NCBI RefSeq assembly: GCF_043290135.1
Contig: NC_134701.1
Location: forward strand, 201,753,101-201,817,100
From: Rhipicephalus microplus
Taxonomy: Eukaryota > Arthropoda > Arachnida > Ixodida > Ixodidae
Direction: 5' to 3'
Length of the DNA stretch: 64,000 bases
This document shows, one piece after another, positions 1-14,098 of the stretch. Every line of letters begins with the position of its first letter. Position 1 is the first letter of the stretch. The notes beneath the pieces are model-generated. The model saw nothing but the letters and a program-made list of their open reading frames with translations, was not told where the DNA came from and made no database searches. A program made the position numbers and the translations under genes.

Positions 1-475
1 TATCGTCACTGTGCCTAGCGTCCACACGCGTCAACGCTACATAGGAGTATATTGGGATTTTCATGATGCACTGGCGGCCGTTTTGCTAACACCACATATA
101 CCAAATTTGTACCAAATTAGTTGTTAAGTGACGTCAATGGATGACGAAAGTACATGATTGGTGCAAACATAATAATTCTGACACCCGCGTCATGTAAGAA
201 CATGACAACATACCACGCACATTGCGTGCTCGCGCTGGTTTCGCTAGCTCCACATATTCTAAATTTGGTATCACATGAGGTGAATAGATGACGAAGGTAA
301 TCGACACATTCAAACATGATAATCATGACACGGAAGTCATGTATGACATGATTTACTTTCACCTCGTAGCGTTGTGTTGATTTTAAAGATGACATGTCAG
401 CATTTCTAAATCGTGCTTCGCATATCATCGATTCTCACTGTACGTGGAATCTGCCTATTTTTAATGAGTGACTTA
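1..475 (+). repeat. Family A, minisatellite variant, 3' part cut by window edge
   Basis: Matches 45555-46140 in the same orientation. Both open with a 'cgtcactg..c.agcg..cacgcgtcaacg' stretch, carry copies of a roughly 150-bp unit (recognisable by 'cacatataccaaattt' followed by 'tgaatggatgacgaa'), and end with 'tcatcgattc.cactgtacgtgg.atctgcc' near 428-455. The unit starts at about 87 and 245 here. The left end lies outside the window. No protein is encoded; open frames here are chance. Confidence 0.7.
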
Positions 476-2196
476 CTAATCATAACTTAATACCTACTTT
501 GTAAAAAAAAGTGTGTAAACCTTTCCCTGTTGCGAAAATGCGATCAATCGAAATTTGGTGTGTGCTTGCCTGGCCAGCACCTCCTCTGTTTTTTCAACGC
601 TAGCCGAATGTGCCCGATCCAGCCGTTCACCACCTTTTCCTACAGCATTTTCGTACTCTCTCCCATCACCTGGTCTTGGCGTATGCATAGCGTTCTGGAG
701 GGAAAGAACACTTTAAGTGGTGTCTTACTACTGGAATCATATGAAGTAATTTTTGTTCAGTTGTTTACATATACGAGGAGCGGCGACTCGCATCCCTCGC
801 GTTCACTATCTTGGCGATCACGCTGGCTCTGCAGAAGACATGGTGTCTTAAAATAGCGCGTCTCCTTTAATGGCGCCATGTGGGTGACCAATGGGGAAAC
901 GTCACTCCGACGCTGCAGCATACACGAGCACTGTGGGGAGGCGGAGACAGCATTGCTTCGAACAACGAAGAACGAGCATTAAAAAAGCTGACAAATGCAT
1001 CATATTGAAAGGGTAAACGCCTATATCACTTCCCCATTGGAGAGCGCTTAGGCGCACGTGTCGTAGAAGCAGGCTCAGCAGTTATGTGGCATTGCACCAC
1101 AATCACTCCCTGAACTAAGACGGACCAACCGCTGCCGTTGAGCAGGGCACTTTTGCACTGGTATCGAAAAACTGCTGCACCCACCTCCCTGGAGGGAATT
1201 ATGAGAAAAATGCGAATGTATTTCTTGCACCGGGAGTGCACAGCGTAACCATTTTACTGGCACAAATTAATGGTGCGACGAGGATTTGTACTGTAACTAT
1301 TCATTTAGACAATCATCAGCCAGTGAACGGTCGAGAGTGAGGCACGCGCTTCACTCCATCTTTATATACGTACGAGCGAGAGGACGGGAGAGTATGGCGC
1401 AGGGAGGAGAGAGAAAACGGCGAAAGAAGGAGCGGTGGACCATAAACCTACCCTCTCCTACACTCTCCCCAAACACGCAGGAGCTCCACCGAACTCCCGC
1501 GATGCGAGCGCCCTCACACGCCAGAGCACGCTCTTCCTCTTCACTCACTTTCTGCTACTCTGCTCGCACCAAGGAGGTTTGCCCACACCACCTGCTATGG
1601 TTGCTAGGGGCGAGGATAACTATGCGCACCCGCAGTTGTTGCTGTGGGAGAGAGAGTGAGAGTGAAGAGATAACAGCTGCCGGCACGTGGACACCGACCG
1701 ACGCCTGACATGACCCAACTAAGTAATACAGTCACATTTGAAATATAAAGCAGGCATTAGCCTGATGCACCACTCTTTCTTTCTTTCCTTCTTTCTTGTT
1801 TTCTCTTTTTTATTGCTAGGCTCTCTCTTCTAACTTTTCCTTCCTCTGTGTCTGGAATTTTACTGTCGCTCATGTAGCGAAACACTCCTGTTGATACAGG
1901 CAACAATGACGGGCATGCGTGAAACACAGCAATAAGACAAGGAAAGCCAACTACAATATTTTGCAACCTGTATTCCAAGCGACCGCGATAAATATCCGAT
2001 TGCTTCATCAGAAACGGCTGATCACTCAGAAGCCCATAGTTGAGACATCACTGATTGGAAAGAGACTCGCGAACACGCATGTCACTTTGAGACTCTTATT
2101 TGTGGACACCCTGATTTCTGTGCACTCGCAGGTGGAAGGTATTTGCTCAAATTATGTCACCATCACCGAAATATGTCACTCGTAAAAGCTTCGCCT
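476..2196. other. Unassigned DNA, no gene recognised
   Basis: I recognise no coding region. The frames at 530-856 (108 aa) and 1286-1708 (140 aa) are of low complexity and lack any domain I know. 1370-1690 is conspicuously purine/pyrimidine biased (GAGAG- and CTCTC-rich), and 1780-1850 is a T/C-rich run. These could be old repeats, but there is no second copy in the window to prove it. Confidence 0.5.
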
Positions 2197-2485
2197 AAGC
2201 TGTATTCACACGACGCACGAAATCGTGATTTCGCCTCCGGGATCGCGTACTACGTACCCACATATCACCTGTTCCCGCGTACCCGCTTCGGTCTCTGTGA
2301 AGCGATTCATGAAATGACGAAACTCCACATCGCAGTTGGGATCTTCGGGGAGCACTGCCGAAATTCTCGCTTGAAATGGGAATTCTCCCCAGTCGTCTGA
2401 ATTCTGGCCGCGGAGGGATTCGAATCACGTCACATGTGACGTGACGGATCCGTGAAGGATCACGTCCGTCATGTGAATACAGCTT
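2197..2485. mobile_element. MITE-like element with imperfect terminal inverted repeats
   Basis: The left end 'aagctgtattcaca' (2197-2210) is matched by its reverse complement at 2472-2485, and similarity continues inward through 'gacg.acg' for about 23 bp per arm. The element is 289 bp, has no coding capacity and contains a 20-bp perfect palindrome (2425-2444). No clear target duplication is visible ('cct' on the left, 'tga' on the right). This architecture is typical of a nonautonomous DNA transposon; a simple inverted duplication is the alternative. Confidence 0.6.
2425..2444. repeat. 20-bp perfect palindrome
   Basis: TCACGTCACATGTGACGTGA equals its own reverse complement. It lies inside the MITE-like element near its right arm and contains two CRE-like TGACGTGA/TCACGTCA half-palindromes around an E-box-like CATGTG core. 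A regulatory role is speculation. Confidence 0.85.
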
Positions 2486-5400
2486 TGATGGAATTTGCGC
2501 TTCAAAAGCCCCGTACGCAGAAAATGACGCTTATATGAGCACGCGCTTATATGAAGGAAAAGTGCGGCATTTCAACCAATAGTGATTGTTCAAAACGAGT
2601 ATAGAAAAAATTAGGGTACCCTAAAGATTCGCCTTTAGGATTGGAAGGCGATAGCGGCATTCTGTTTGTAGTGCGTACTTTAAACACTTACTGCGTGAGA
2701 CCCTTTCAAACTTACTGCATGAGATCCTATCTTTGTAAAAGGCGATTTGTCCTGATTGGTGTGTTAGTTTCAAAGTGATTTGCAGGGATGTCATAACCTT
2801 GTGGTGGTGTGTGTCCCTGTTGGCAATCGGTGCCTGAAAAGAAAAAAAAGCAAAAAACCTATAGAACATAGGACTGAAGCAAGAAATAAAGCGAGGACTG
2901 CACTCGTCTGCTTTAGAGATTTTTTTATTTTCAGATGGCGATTCCCAACAGGAAGAGGTGCCACCACTAGGAGATGACGTCACGGCTAACCTCCTTAAAA
3001 CTAATAAGCCAAGGATGGCAAGGCGCCTTCGACAAAGATAGGTCCTCCTATCGAAACTTCGGCCAGCCTGTCTTAGGCACTTCTACTGCTCATCCTGATT
3101 ATCCCACTACGTGTTTACATCTGTCGGCTTCTATCTTGATAAGAAGATGTTAACATACAAGTAAGGCACCAGCTACTCCTTAGCCCTTCAGTGCATATTT
3201 GTTAAGACATATAATAAAGGGACAAATAAAGAGCAGTGCATGAAAAATAGAACACCCGAGCTCATATATACCAGAACACACTCATGAGCACATGTCAAAC
3301 AACACTACCACAAAAATAAAGATATGCTCGAAAGCCAATGAATAATATTTCTGATAATGTCTCTATAGTTAACATTCAATCCAGCCTGCGTAAAATAGCA
3401 GAGCACACGTATGGTTTTTATGGAGATGTATTCGCTCATGTGTACATAACAGTCGACACGTCATGCACATCAGCACACACATACGATAGATGCCATATAA
3501 TACTGCACAGATTAAGTACAATGACTGAATATATCAATACATCAGTTCTTCTAACCACAAAAGGCAAACAATGGAGTTCTATACTCTTGGTTGCAATCGC
3601 TGACTACTTCATTTTAGTACAAGTGTTGAAGACAATGAAGGAAGAAAAATGCCAGAACAAGCCCCTATGACCAAGGAATGGAGTTATTGTGGAACATTTT
3701 CATTGTATTTCTGAAGTGGTGCATGCTTTACTATGCGTTTATGCGCAGCGCAAAGCGCAACACATATGTTCGAACACATTGCTGAGAATGCGGTGGCAAA
3801 AAAGTTGCCAAAATAGTACTGACATATTTCGTTCAGTGATACTATAGCGTAATATTTAAAATAATAGCGTATAGTTACCGTCAAAAGCCTGGAGAGTAAT
3901 ACGCATGAGAAAACCTTGAACGTGCGAGGGATTTTTTAATGTATGAGGCCAGACTGCAGAGTACACGTTGTGTACACGTTTTAGAACGTGCCGGAAATGT
4001 AACTGCTAGGCTTTACCCGTGGAATAAGCATGAGTATTAAGCTTCCTTATACATTGCTAATTTTAAACTTTCAACGCTGACTGCACAGTTTGCAGCCTTC
4101 TCTCAGTTCACGTAATTCTGTGCTCTATGGATAACATACATGAACTTCTGAATGCCCAATTATCGCTCTTACTTTTTGTAAATGTGTACACAAAAAGTAC
4201 AGGCAATAAAAAACGCTAAGCAAAGCACGGATGATTAGCTAACGTAATCGAATTTTGTATTAATTTTCTAGTGTTTTTATTTTCCTTATCAATATTTTTA
4301 CCGTTTTTAATTTATAAAAGAAAGAAGAAGCGTTCTGGTAAGAAATCGAAGTGTTGTGTATTTTGCCGCCTTTCGCTGTCGGATTACCTTGCCACGGCTT
4401 AGTGAAGCAGAGCGACACGCGCACCTGGTGGAGACGAATGGCTTAAGTTCACCGTCTACACTAATGAGGCGTAAAAGACGGGCTTCCTCTCGAATCTACC
4501 GGCTGGTAATCCTCTTTAGTTAGGCGTGAATAATCTTTCCTCGCTCTGACACCCGCCGCCTGATTACCCTAGAAAAACCCAAGTCATCTTTTCGGATTAG
4601 TTTTGTGCTTTCTTTTGCTATTTTCTGGTGGCACGGGATCTCCCTTCGGCAGCTGCTCGCGGTCATCACTAAGAATTCCGCCCTCAGGTTGACGTACTAG
4701 CCCCTTTCCGCGATGGTAACCTTGCCTTCCCTTAATGATGTTTACTGAAACTTACTTCAGAAAAACGTTTAGGTGTATGCCTAAAAACATAAGTACCAAC
4801 TCAAGTGTACTGAAAAAAAAACCATGGTTTGCCTTGACGTCAGTCACCAGCAAAAGAATTGGTTCTACCAGATCTCTAGAGGAACCACACACAGAAGCAA
4901 AAATAGAGCAACTTACTGTGCATTGCTGCTACGTAAACCAGTAAAGGAAAGTCTCGTCGAACTTAAGAAAACTTTCGTGTAATTATATTATAGTAATTGC
5001 GTCTGAAGTAATAATTTTGGTGCAGTAGAGGATAGGTAGGAAAGCAAGGTGATCTTATTTCGGCGAAAATGCGGGGAGATGTACTAGCAAGTTATCCAAA
5101 ACCGTCATTTTTTTTCAAAAGAAACACAATGATCCACGCCCACGCATATCACAGCAGTTGAAGCTCAAGCGAAGAAACATATAAGAGAAGGCACCACTCT
5201 GCAATCAGAAAACGACATGACGTGGTATTCAGTGGATCTTGTCGCGGAAAAGGCAGGCCTGCATGAACTAAAAAAAAAAAAAAAACTCATGACTATAGTT
5301 GAAAAGATGATTGCATTGCTGGGCTCAACGAGAGTGCCCCGACCCGTCAGTCTTATAAATGCACGTGGTCACTTTTCCGGGTCGGGGTTGACTCGGTGTG

Positions 5401-5889
5401 AAAGCAACAGCGTTCCCTTCGGTGGTGGCGTGTATACGATGTCGGGGCAGCCAAGATGAATCCACAGGAGAGAGGCGAAAGCCAGCGATGCTGGCCACGT
5501 TGGGTATCAAGTGACTTTCTCGGGGCGTAAATCAAGCGCCGAGATGGCCTCAGCGGACGCGGATGGAAGGGTAATGTTTGTACGTGTTTGGCGGTCGTAA
5601 CGTTAAACGCGTCTCTCGCAAAGAGTAGGCTTCCTTCACCCTCTTTCTCAGCCTGCCTTAGTTTGTCGGACGATTCAGCAGAGCTGTCGTCCCTTCTTTG
5701 GCGTTGGCAATAACTTTTGGCTGAGGTAGTATGTGTGTCTGGTTTTCAGGAGATTGCTGTAGGCATGGAAAAACAGCCAATGATTGAGGGCCACGAGCGA
5801 CTTCATGCTGCGTAGAACCATCGAGATGTTTGACTCGGTAACCAAATCCGAGGAATGCAAATGGCCAATCGCAAGAAAGTTACAAAACG
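2486..5889. other. Unassigned DNA, no gene recognised
   Basis: AT-rich, stop-dense DNA. No frame shows a known domain (the longest, such as 2621-2983 and 3338-3670, look random). A run of about 17 A lies near 5270-5285. 5320-5460 is somewhat GC-rich without a recognisable gene. No repeat family shared with the rest of the window was found. Confidence 0.5.
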
Positions 5890-5931
5890 ACACACACACA
5901 CGCGCGCGCGCGCGCACACGCACACGCACAC
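5890..5931. repeat. (CA)/(CG) compound microsatellite
   Basis: Alternating purine-pyrimidine tract: CA repeats, then about eight CG dinucleotides, then CACACG repeats. The CG core is uncommon in a CA array and would favour Z-form DNA. Confidence 0.95.
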
Positions 5932-7397
5932 AAGCTACTTACGCGTCTATTTCTTGCTGTATCACCCACCCATGGATTGCTATAAGAAAATTTCAGTGTT
6001 GTGTTATTCGCGCACCACGAGAAACATGAACAGGGAATTTCGCACGTAGTTTAGTCTGCAAAAATCTAACTGAATTTGATGAGGTGAGAAATACCTACTT
6101 TAAACCTACTCATATATGGAAGATAAGTCGCATAGATTCATCTAGTATGCATGTGTAGTCACAGTTCCTATTTTATAAAGCCAATATTCAACACGCCATT
6201 AAATCCAGTTGAAAGTTGGAGCGCGTAGTTGTGGAATTTGGACCTTGTGGTTAAAGCGTTGAGCAAGTAATGTGATAAAGTATCGGTACCAACTATATTG
6301 CATTGGATGCATTGCTTGTCACGCTGTTGAAGCTATGCAAAATGTTCGGCCAGCAAAATATGTAAGTTTGTGCTTCTGATGCTACGCCTTAGCCAGCATG
6401 AGAAGCCTTAAGGCAGCTTAAATGAGTCATTGAAGCTGGTAAAATACATGCATTACCAGACAGGTGTGTTATCGTGCCGTCAATTGCGATGGCGGATAAA
6501 AAAATTTCTATGTTTTTAGGCATCTTTGGTTTTTTTTCTGAAATTACGTATAAAATTTGTATGTAAAATCGCACGCTGCCCACTCCTGTTCCTCGAAAAT
6601 TTTGATTTAGGCTTTGTTTGAAAGTGAGCGTCTGTTCCATCGACAACATTATGTCTCGCGCTGTTTATCAATTAATAAATCTACGTATAAGTAAAATTAT
6701 CATCAAGACCGCATCTTGTCGGCAGGTCACTTAGCTTGTTTGTGATTCGTGAGTCTACCTTTTTGTACTGGTGGAGCTAATACAGACAACTTGCATGAAC
6801 ATACGAAGACTTAGAAAAGAAGAACTTCGTAACAATTGAATAAAAGTTGCTCAAACTTGCCGTGGCTAATTTAACAGAGTGGTTCCGAGGTTCGGCCAGT
6901 ACATCCATAGCATATGCCAGATTGAAAATATGCTAATAGTTCAAGGGAACTTCAAGGCATCGCAAGAAATCGTACATTATATCGCAATAAAAATCTAAAA
7001 AAGCACCGCAAATAAACTAAATGTATTGTACAAATCGTTGAACCAACTATTTATTTGTGCAAAATTTAACTAAATTTATTTGCGGAAATCATCCTACTAA
7101 CAATTTATTCACTAGAATGTTTTTTTTTCGGGAGTACTGTTACGTTGCTTACAGTGTTTGCTTTCACAGGCGGTCTTGAAATATATATTAGATCTCGAAA
7201 TGGCTTTATATTCATTGCCGTGTTCGAAATGGCAGGCAATTTCAATAGGTAAGGAATGTCAAGCCTTTAAATATCCCGGAATACACTTCCACTGGTAATG
7301 TATTGGGGAGCACACAACTGCATAAGAATTGTTTGTTGGAAGGCATGCCTTGAAACAACTTTATCTCTATAGTGTCATATCCGGTGTTCACCTGTAT
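5932..7397. other. Unassigned AT-rich DNA
   Basis: No gene, RNA or repeat recognised. Short frames only. Confidence 0.5.
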
Positions 7398-7410
7398 ACT
7401 AATGCGACAT

Positions 7411-7653
7411 GCCCCGCCGCGGTGGTCTAGTGGCCAAGGTACTTGGCTGCTGACCCGCAGGTCGCGGGATGAAATCCCGGCGGCAGCGGCTGCATTTCCG
7501 ATGGAGGCGGAAATGCTGTATACGCCCGTGTGCTCAGATTTGGGTGCACGTTAACGAACCCCAAGTGCTCGAAATTTCCGGAGCCCTCCACTATGGCATC
7601 TGTCGTATACATATGGTGGTTTCGGGACGTTAAATTTCACATATAAATCAATT
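7411..7653 (+). mobile_element. Ruka-like tRNA-derived SINE, full length
   Basis: Begins 'ccccgccgcggtggtctagt' with a pol III A-box (tggtctagtggc) and a B-box-like segment (gggatgaaatccc), followed by the tRNA-unrelated body 'gctgcattt.cgatggaggcg..atgctgta..cccgtgtgctcag', 'cacgtta..gaacccca.gtg' and 'tccggagccctccacta', and ends 'gacgttaaatttcacatataaatcaa'. The same order is seen at 48363-48604 and 59227-59465. Flanks 7398-7410 (actaatgcgacat) and 7654-7666 (accaatgcgacac) match at 11 of 13 positions, a probable target-site duplication. The Ruka name is from memory of tick SINEs; a nonautonomous element moved by LINE machinery is the family expectation. Confidence 0.9.
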
Positions 7654-7666
7654 ACCAATGCGACAC

Positions 7667-9063
<1,397 letters not shown>

Positions 9064-9221
9064 CGGACATGACGGATCGACATGGTGGTGAAAGAAACAG
9101 GAGAGAGTGACAAATTAGTAATGTTTTACAGTAGTGACATCTGCTGTGCCAAACCGTTCTCGTCTCATCGGCCGGAGCTAGCAGAAGAGAGAAGGGTGAG
9201 TGAGGTCCCGGTTAGAGTAGG

Positions 9222-9261
9222 GCACGTGTCGTACGTTTAAGCAAAAACGTACGACACGTGC
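9222..9261. repeat. Perfect 17-bp hairpin with 6-nt loop
   Basis: Left arm gcacgtgtcgtacgttt (9222-9238) is the exact reverse complement of 9245-9261, separated by 'aagcaa'. Each arm holds the palindromes CACGTG and CGTACG. It sits in otherwise unannotated DNA about 160 bp after the TA array. It could be a MITE remnant, a replication-generated palindrome or a transcript hairpin. Confidence 0.9.
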
Positions 9262-10818
9262 AGATGTCTAGCAAGATACAATAACTGGTGACCCAGCAGC
9301 ATACCTTGATTCTGGTACTGAAAATACCAGCCAATAGTATTATGCATTGACGCCATTTGAGTAAACTCGTATGTAGAAGAATTAATGCAATCTATAGCTT
9401 TAATAAGTGACTGGCTGTGCACGCTCTGTTAAAATTTTTTCTCGTTATTCAAAATTATTATTTGCGATGTTTCCCAGTGCAATAAACAAACTGAACACCT
9501 TACAGACGCCTTTGCATGCATCATCCCAAATATTCCCGCTTTGTTCGTAAATTATTTGCATAGAGTATTGTGGTATAGGTTGCACTTTTTTATGCTTAGC
9601 CTTTTCGAAATTAAGCTTACACTACTGTATCCTGCCGACAGCCGCGTGTTTTTGCAGAGCGTGGCCAAGAGCGGAATGCTTTTTTGAGATTTAGCGGCCT
9701 GAAATTAATTATCAATGGGATAATTGCATGGAGCGGGGATAGCACGGGCTGGCCATTGTAACTAATCATGGCACACGAAGCGATCTTTCCAGCGAAGCAT
9801 AGCACACGAAACTTGCGAGCAACTGAGCTTTCTGCGTTCCACATTTGAAAGCTTCTGGAACGGCCTCTAAGGCCTCCAATGTTATGCCTGCAACTTACAA
9901 ATACGCACAAACTGAAGTTTCACCTCAGTGGTGGGCACATCTGTGATATTTCTCAGATGTTACTAGATCCTTAACGAGCGCAATTGTGCTCGCACAGTAA
10001 TCGGTCGACAGAGACCAAAATATGTTTGTGCTAACTATTGAAACAGGGAAATAATCAATCACACATGTCTCGCAATCAGTCCCTTTCACGTTGAATAAAG
10101 GATTGATTTGCACTCCCATAATAATTTTAAGCCTCCATACCCACCCCATTATTTTACGCCAAAGTATATAGTTGTATACAAAAGTAGCACGACCTTCAGT
10201 TTTGAAGGTAATGAGCTTCAGATTCACTTGAACTGGGATAACAGAATTTTCAAGTGATTCCTAGATGTATTAAAACAACTCGGAGCATAACTATTCATAA
10301 TGATTCGTGCCGGAGGGACGGTCTAGTGCTCTCCCATAGTGGAATACCAAGTTTTCTAAATCGTTCAGCACCTCTTTCTAAACAATTCAAGACGTAAATG
10401 TGTTTTTAATGAAAGAGTGGGGGAGTTTCTAGTCATAGTATCAGCACATCCAAGAGCTCTCAGTCCGGTGTTCTTTCACGTATTGACGTTTACGTAAGAT
10501 CGCAATAACGACTCTAGTTTCTTTAGATAGTTTCATCACTTGAATAGTGGTGCCCACTATTGTAGGTAAGAAGAAGGAAATATGAATGCTTGTTCTGGGA
10601 TGATTAGATAAGAGTATAGTGAACTGGAATATACTTTACTTCATTATATATGAGTGGTTTTTGCGATATGGGTTGTAGGGCTTGAACGAAAGCCTATATA
10701 AGAAGCATACAAAAGCTCTGGTTCAAAATAGCCAGTTTCGCCACTAGGGCGAGGCAACGAGGGCAATAGAAAGAAATTAAAATATCCTAGCGATTCTACG
10801 CTTTTAGCATTGAGTCTA
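9262..10818. other. Unassigned DNA flanking gypsy element G1
   Basis: No gene recognised. 9617-9910 has an open minus frame of 97 aa with no known domain. Confidence 0.5.
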
Positions 10819-10953
10819 TGACGCTTTATTGAAGAGCGAACACAGGTCATGCGCTTAGCGATCCCAATCGGAGCACTCCCGAGCAGCGACAACAGTTCTT
10901 GTCCTCGTCTTTTGCTGGCACTATTGCTTGCGCCTTATCTATTGTAAAAATCA
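10819..10953 (-). repeat. G1 3' LTR
   Basis: Shares with 16843-16973 the segments 'tttattgaa.agcgaacaca', 'gagcagc.acaacagt.ct' and 'cctcgtcttttgctggcact'. Read on the minus strand it begins TGATTTTTACAA, directly after a purine-rich tract (gcaggggaa, 10954-10962), and ends in CA at 10819. An AATAAA polyadenylation signal lies at 10825-10830. Confidence 0.8.
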
Positions 10954-12189
10954 TTCCCCTGCATAAAAGGAGCCACCCTGGCGACCAATGAAACAGGTAC
11001 GAATGGCGGGTTATAGCGTGGCTTCAGTCGGTTGACGTGAATAATCTCACGGCCGTGACGGCGGCGGTCTGTGAATGACTGAACTGACTTGACAATATAG
11101 TTTACCGGGGATTCTTGACGCAGGTTGCAATAGGAGCCTTCGTACTTTGGCAGCAGCTTTGAAGAAAGGCCAGGAGCTGAGGAGGCAACGCCAAGTGACA
11201 CCAATGTTCCTGGCGAATGTGAATGGGGACGCAGGCTGGTGTCTTGGTGGTCCTTTTGGTGTGCTTGGTCTTGTGTTGTTAACGATCGCGTTTGCTGCCT
11301 GCATTCTTCCGCATAGCTCGCTACTTCAGAGAGAGTGGCAGACTCTGAAGTATCCGGAAGATACAACGCAATGATATCCATAAATGAATAGGGTTCGCGG
11401 CCATATAGGAGAAAAAAAGGGAGAAAATCTTGTCGTACACTGTGTGGCGCTGTTGTAAGCATACGTGACAAATGGTAGTATGCTGTCCGAATTGGTGTGG
11501 TCAGCAAAGACATACATGGACAGCATGTCGCCTAATGTGCGATTAAAGAGCTCAGTCATGCCATTGGTTTGGGGATGGTACGCACTGGTCGTTCGATGAA
11601 CAACGTTGCATTCACGCAGCAGGGCTTGTACGGCTTTTGAGAGGAACGTGCGTCCGCACTCGATGAGAAACTCGCGAGGAGCGCCGTAGCGAAGAAGCTT
11701 GTGAATAATAATAGGTCGACTTTGCATGATTTGGCGTCTGGCAGCGTGGCAGTCTCAGCATACTGTGTCAAATGGTCAATGGTGACAATCAACTAGTAAT
11801 TCCCGGCAGGTGTGTATGGAAGGGGGCCGTAAAAGGTAATTCGAATACGATCAAAAGGTCGCGATGAACAGGGCACTGGCTGGAGCGGTCCAGCACGAGC
11901 GCACGTATTGGCGAACAAATCGGTACATTCCACGCCAGTAGTACCGCAGCCGGAGGCGTGAATACGTCTTTATTACACCAGCGTGACCGCGTTGGGGGTC
12001 TGCAAGGAAGGAGGCACAAATATCAGCACGTAGATGGCAAGGAATCACCGGCAACCACTTGCAACCTTCAGTAAGGTAGTTGCGGTGGTAAAGCAGGCCA
12101 TCGCGCATGGTGAAAGGGCGGGCTGTGCGCCGCAGCTGGCGACTGGCGGTACTCGATGATGGCTTGGATAGGAACTCCGTTAAAGACAC
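10935..12189 (-). pseudogene. G1 pol: integrase relic
   Basis: Integrase inserts the cDNA copy into the host chromosome. The relic runs over several frames: 11851-12189 has the zinc-binding arm (HAGVIKTYSRLRLRYYW and a following C), 11326-11792 the catalytic core (AYHPQTNGMTELFNRTL, holding the third catalytic residue E), and 10935-11513 the C-terminal region (HVNRLKPRY). The position of the first core aspartate reads T in RITFYGPLP, and that of the second reads E in LIECGRTFLS, so two of three DDE residues are changed. The last frame runs into the 3' LTR. Open-frame breaks occur near 11330-11560, 11560-11730, 11790-11850 and 12190. Confidence 0.88.
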
Positions 12190-12192
12190 TAT

Positions 12193-13019
12193 CTAGGTGT
12201 CTTGACGCTGCTCGGATGGCATGTCAGCGTGTGTTAGGGAAGCAGAATTGTAGGTTGAAATAGGTGCATTTGCACAGTCATGGGGAAACGGAGACCGGGA
12301 GAGAGCGTCGGCGTCTGAATGTCTGTGCCCTGACCTGTAGACAACGCGGATGTCGTAGTCTTGGAGACGTAGTGCCCAATGGACTAGCCGACCAGATGGG
12401 TCTTTTAGGGCCGATAACCAGCAGAGGGCGTGGTGATCAGTCATGACATGAAATGGGCGGCCTTATACGTAAGGTCTAAACTTAGCTATTGCCTGAATGA
12501 TGGCTAGACATTCTTTTTCCGTGACCGAATAATTCTCTGCGGCTCTGGTCAGAGTGCGACTGGCGTAAGAAAAGACGTACTCGTCAAAGCCAGGTTTCCG
12601 CTGAGCAAGGATAGCGCCAAGGCCGACTCCACTATAGCGTCTGTGTGAATTTCGGTAGGGGCGTCTGGGTCAAAGTGACGGAGAATCAGCGGCGATTTCA
12701 GAAGATGACGTAATTTCGCGAATGCGTCGTCACAGGCGGATGACCATGCCGATATGCATTGGCTGTGAGCAAGTATACGTATTAAAGGGGCCTTTACGGA
12801 TGTGAAGTCACGAATGAATCGTCGAAAATAAGAGCATAGCCCTATAAAGCTTCGGAGTTCTTTGAGTGTAGATGGCTTAATAAACTCGCTGACGGTGCGG
12901 AGCTTGCCTTGGCCCGTAGAACGCCGTCCTTGCTGACAACGTGTCGTAAGATGGTGAGCTTCCGTGTGGCGAAGAGACATTTCTTCAGATTTAGTGTTAG
13001 CCCAGCCTGTGCGAGGCAT
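12193..13019 (-). pseudogene. G1 pol: RNase H and connection relic
   Basis: The upstream part (12549-13019) has the RT thumb/connection signature [20 protein letters not shown] and the start of the RNase H fold (EIHTDA with one catalytic D). The downstream part (12193-12444) has [20 protein letters not shown] and [15 protein letters not shown], the usual C-terminal RNase H segment before integrase. A frame break separates them near 12450-12550. Similarity to G2 (41745-42430) is evident. Confidence 0.88.
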
Positions 13020-13084
13020 TCCAGGACACTTGCGAGGCGCTGGAGATGGGTATCGTAGTTCTTAGAAAAAAACTACGACGTTAT

Positions 13085-14083
13085 TCAGGAAGCAAAGGCA
13101 CGTGCACCACTTGTGACCTCGAAGTATGTTGTCCATAAGATGCTCGAAGGCGGCCGAGCATTGAAAAGGCCAAACGGCATCACGTGTAACTCGTACAAGC
13201 CGTCAGGAGTTACGAACGCAGTTTTGGCGCGGTCGGCTTCATTTATAGGTACCTGCCAGTACCCCGACCAAAGATTCAGGGAAGAGAAGCACTCCGCTCC
13301 TTGCAAACAGTAGAGTGCGTCATTGATTCTGGGGAGCGGGTAGACATCTTTGCGGGTGATCTTGTTAATGCGCCTGTAATCAACACAGAAGCAGATGCTA
13401 CTGTCCTTCTTTTCCACAAGCACCACCAGGGATGCCCAAGGACTGTGGGACGGCTGTATGACTCCCCGACTAAGCATTTCAGTCACCTGGTCATCAATAA
13501 CTCGGCGTTCAGTTTGAGAGACGCGGTATGGGTGCTGGCGCAGGAATGCATGGGTGCTGGTGTCTATACGATGAGCGATTGAAGTTGTTCTGCCCAAACT
13601 GGTTTGCTTATGATTGAAAGACATCCCAAAGCATCTGAGAAGCTTCAAGAGTTGGGTCCGCCTCGAACTTGGGACGTCCGAAGCAGTCGATGGTAGGAAG
13701 GCTTCTGGGCTAGATGTGTTGGCCGTTGTATCGAGATGAACGCTGACGACGTGAAGGCTTGCTGTGCAATAAGGTAGTGAGTTAGGACAGACTGAATCAA
13801 TGTCCTCAAGTCGCGCCGTACTTTCTCCGCGGAACATAGTGGTTGAGACCGAAAGCAGGTTCATGACATAAATGGTTGCGCAAGAGTTTTCGATTATGAT
13901 AAGAGGAAATGGGAGAAGAAAATGCTTACGTGAACTGAATTCTACCGACGGCGTAAAAAAGACAGTAGAGAAAACATATATAGTCGCAGGAGATTGGCAC
14001 AAGAACAGACGACAAAGGTGGGATGTCCGTGTCCTCGGCAATGACGACACGAAAAAAAGATGACTTGGCAGGATCGACGTCAA
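13085..14083 (-). pseudogene. G1 pol: reverse transcriptase relic with catalytic aspartates replaced
   Basis: Longest open frame of G1 (332 aa). After a spacer, RT begins at HPYRVSQTERRVIDDQVTEM and continues through GVIQPSHSPWASLVVLV, CFCVDYRRINKITRKDVYPL and AFVTPDGLYELHVMPFGLFN. Motif A reads SSLNLWSGYWQ, with N where the catalytic D is expected. After a frame change the YLDD box (motif C) reads CFLNNVVVFF followed by a stop at about 13070. Both metal-binding sites are therefore gone. The fold-defining residues around them are well kept. Confidence 0.92.
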
Positions 14084-14098
14084 AAATTGCTGATAATT

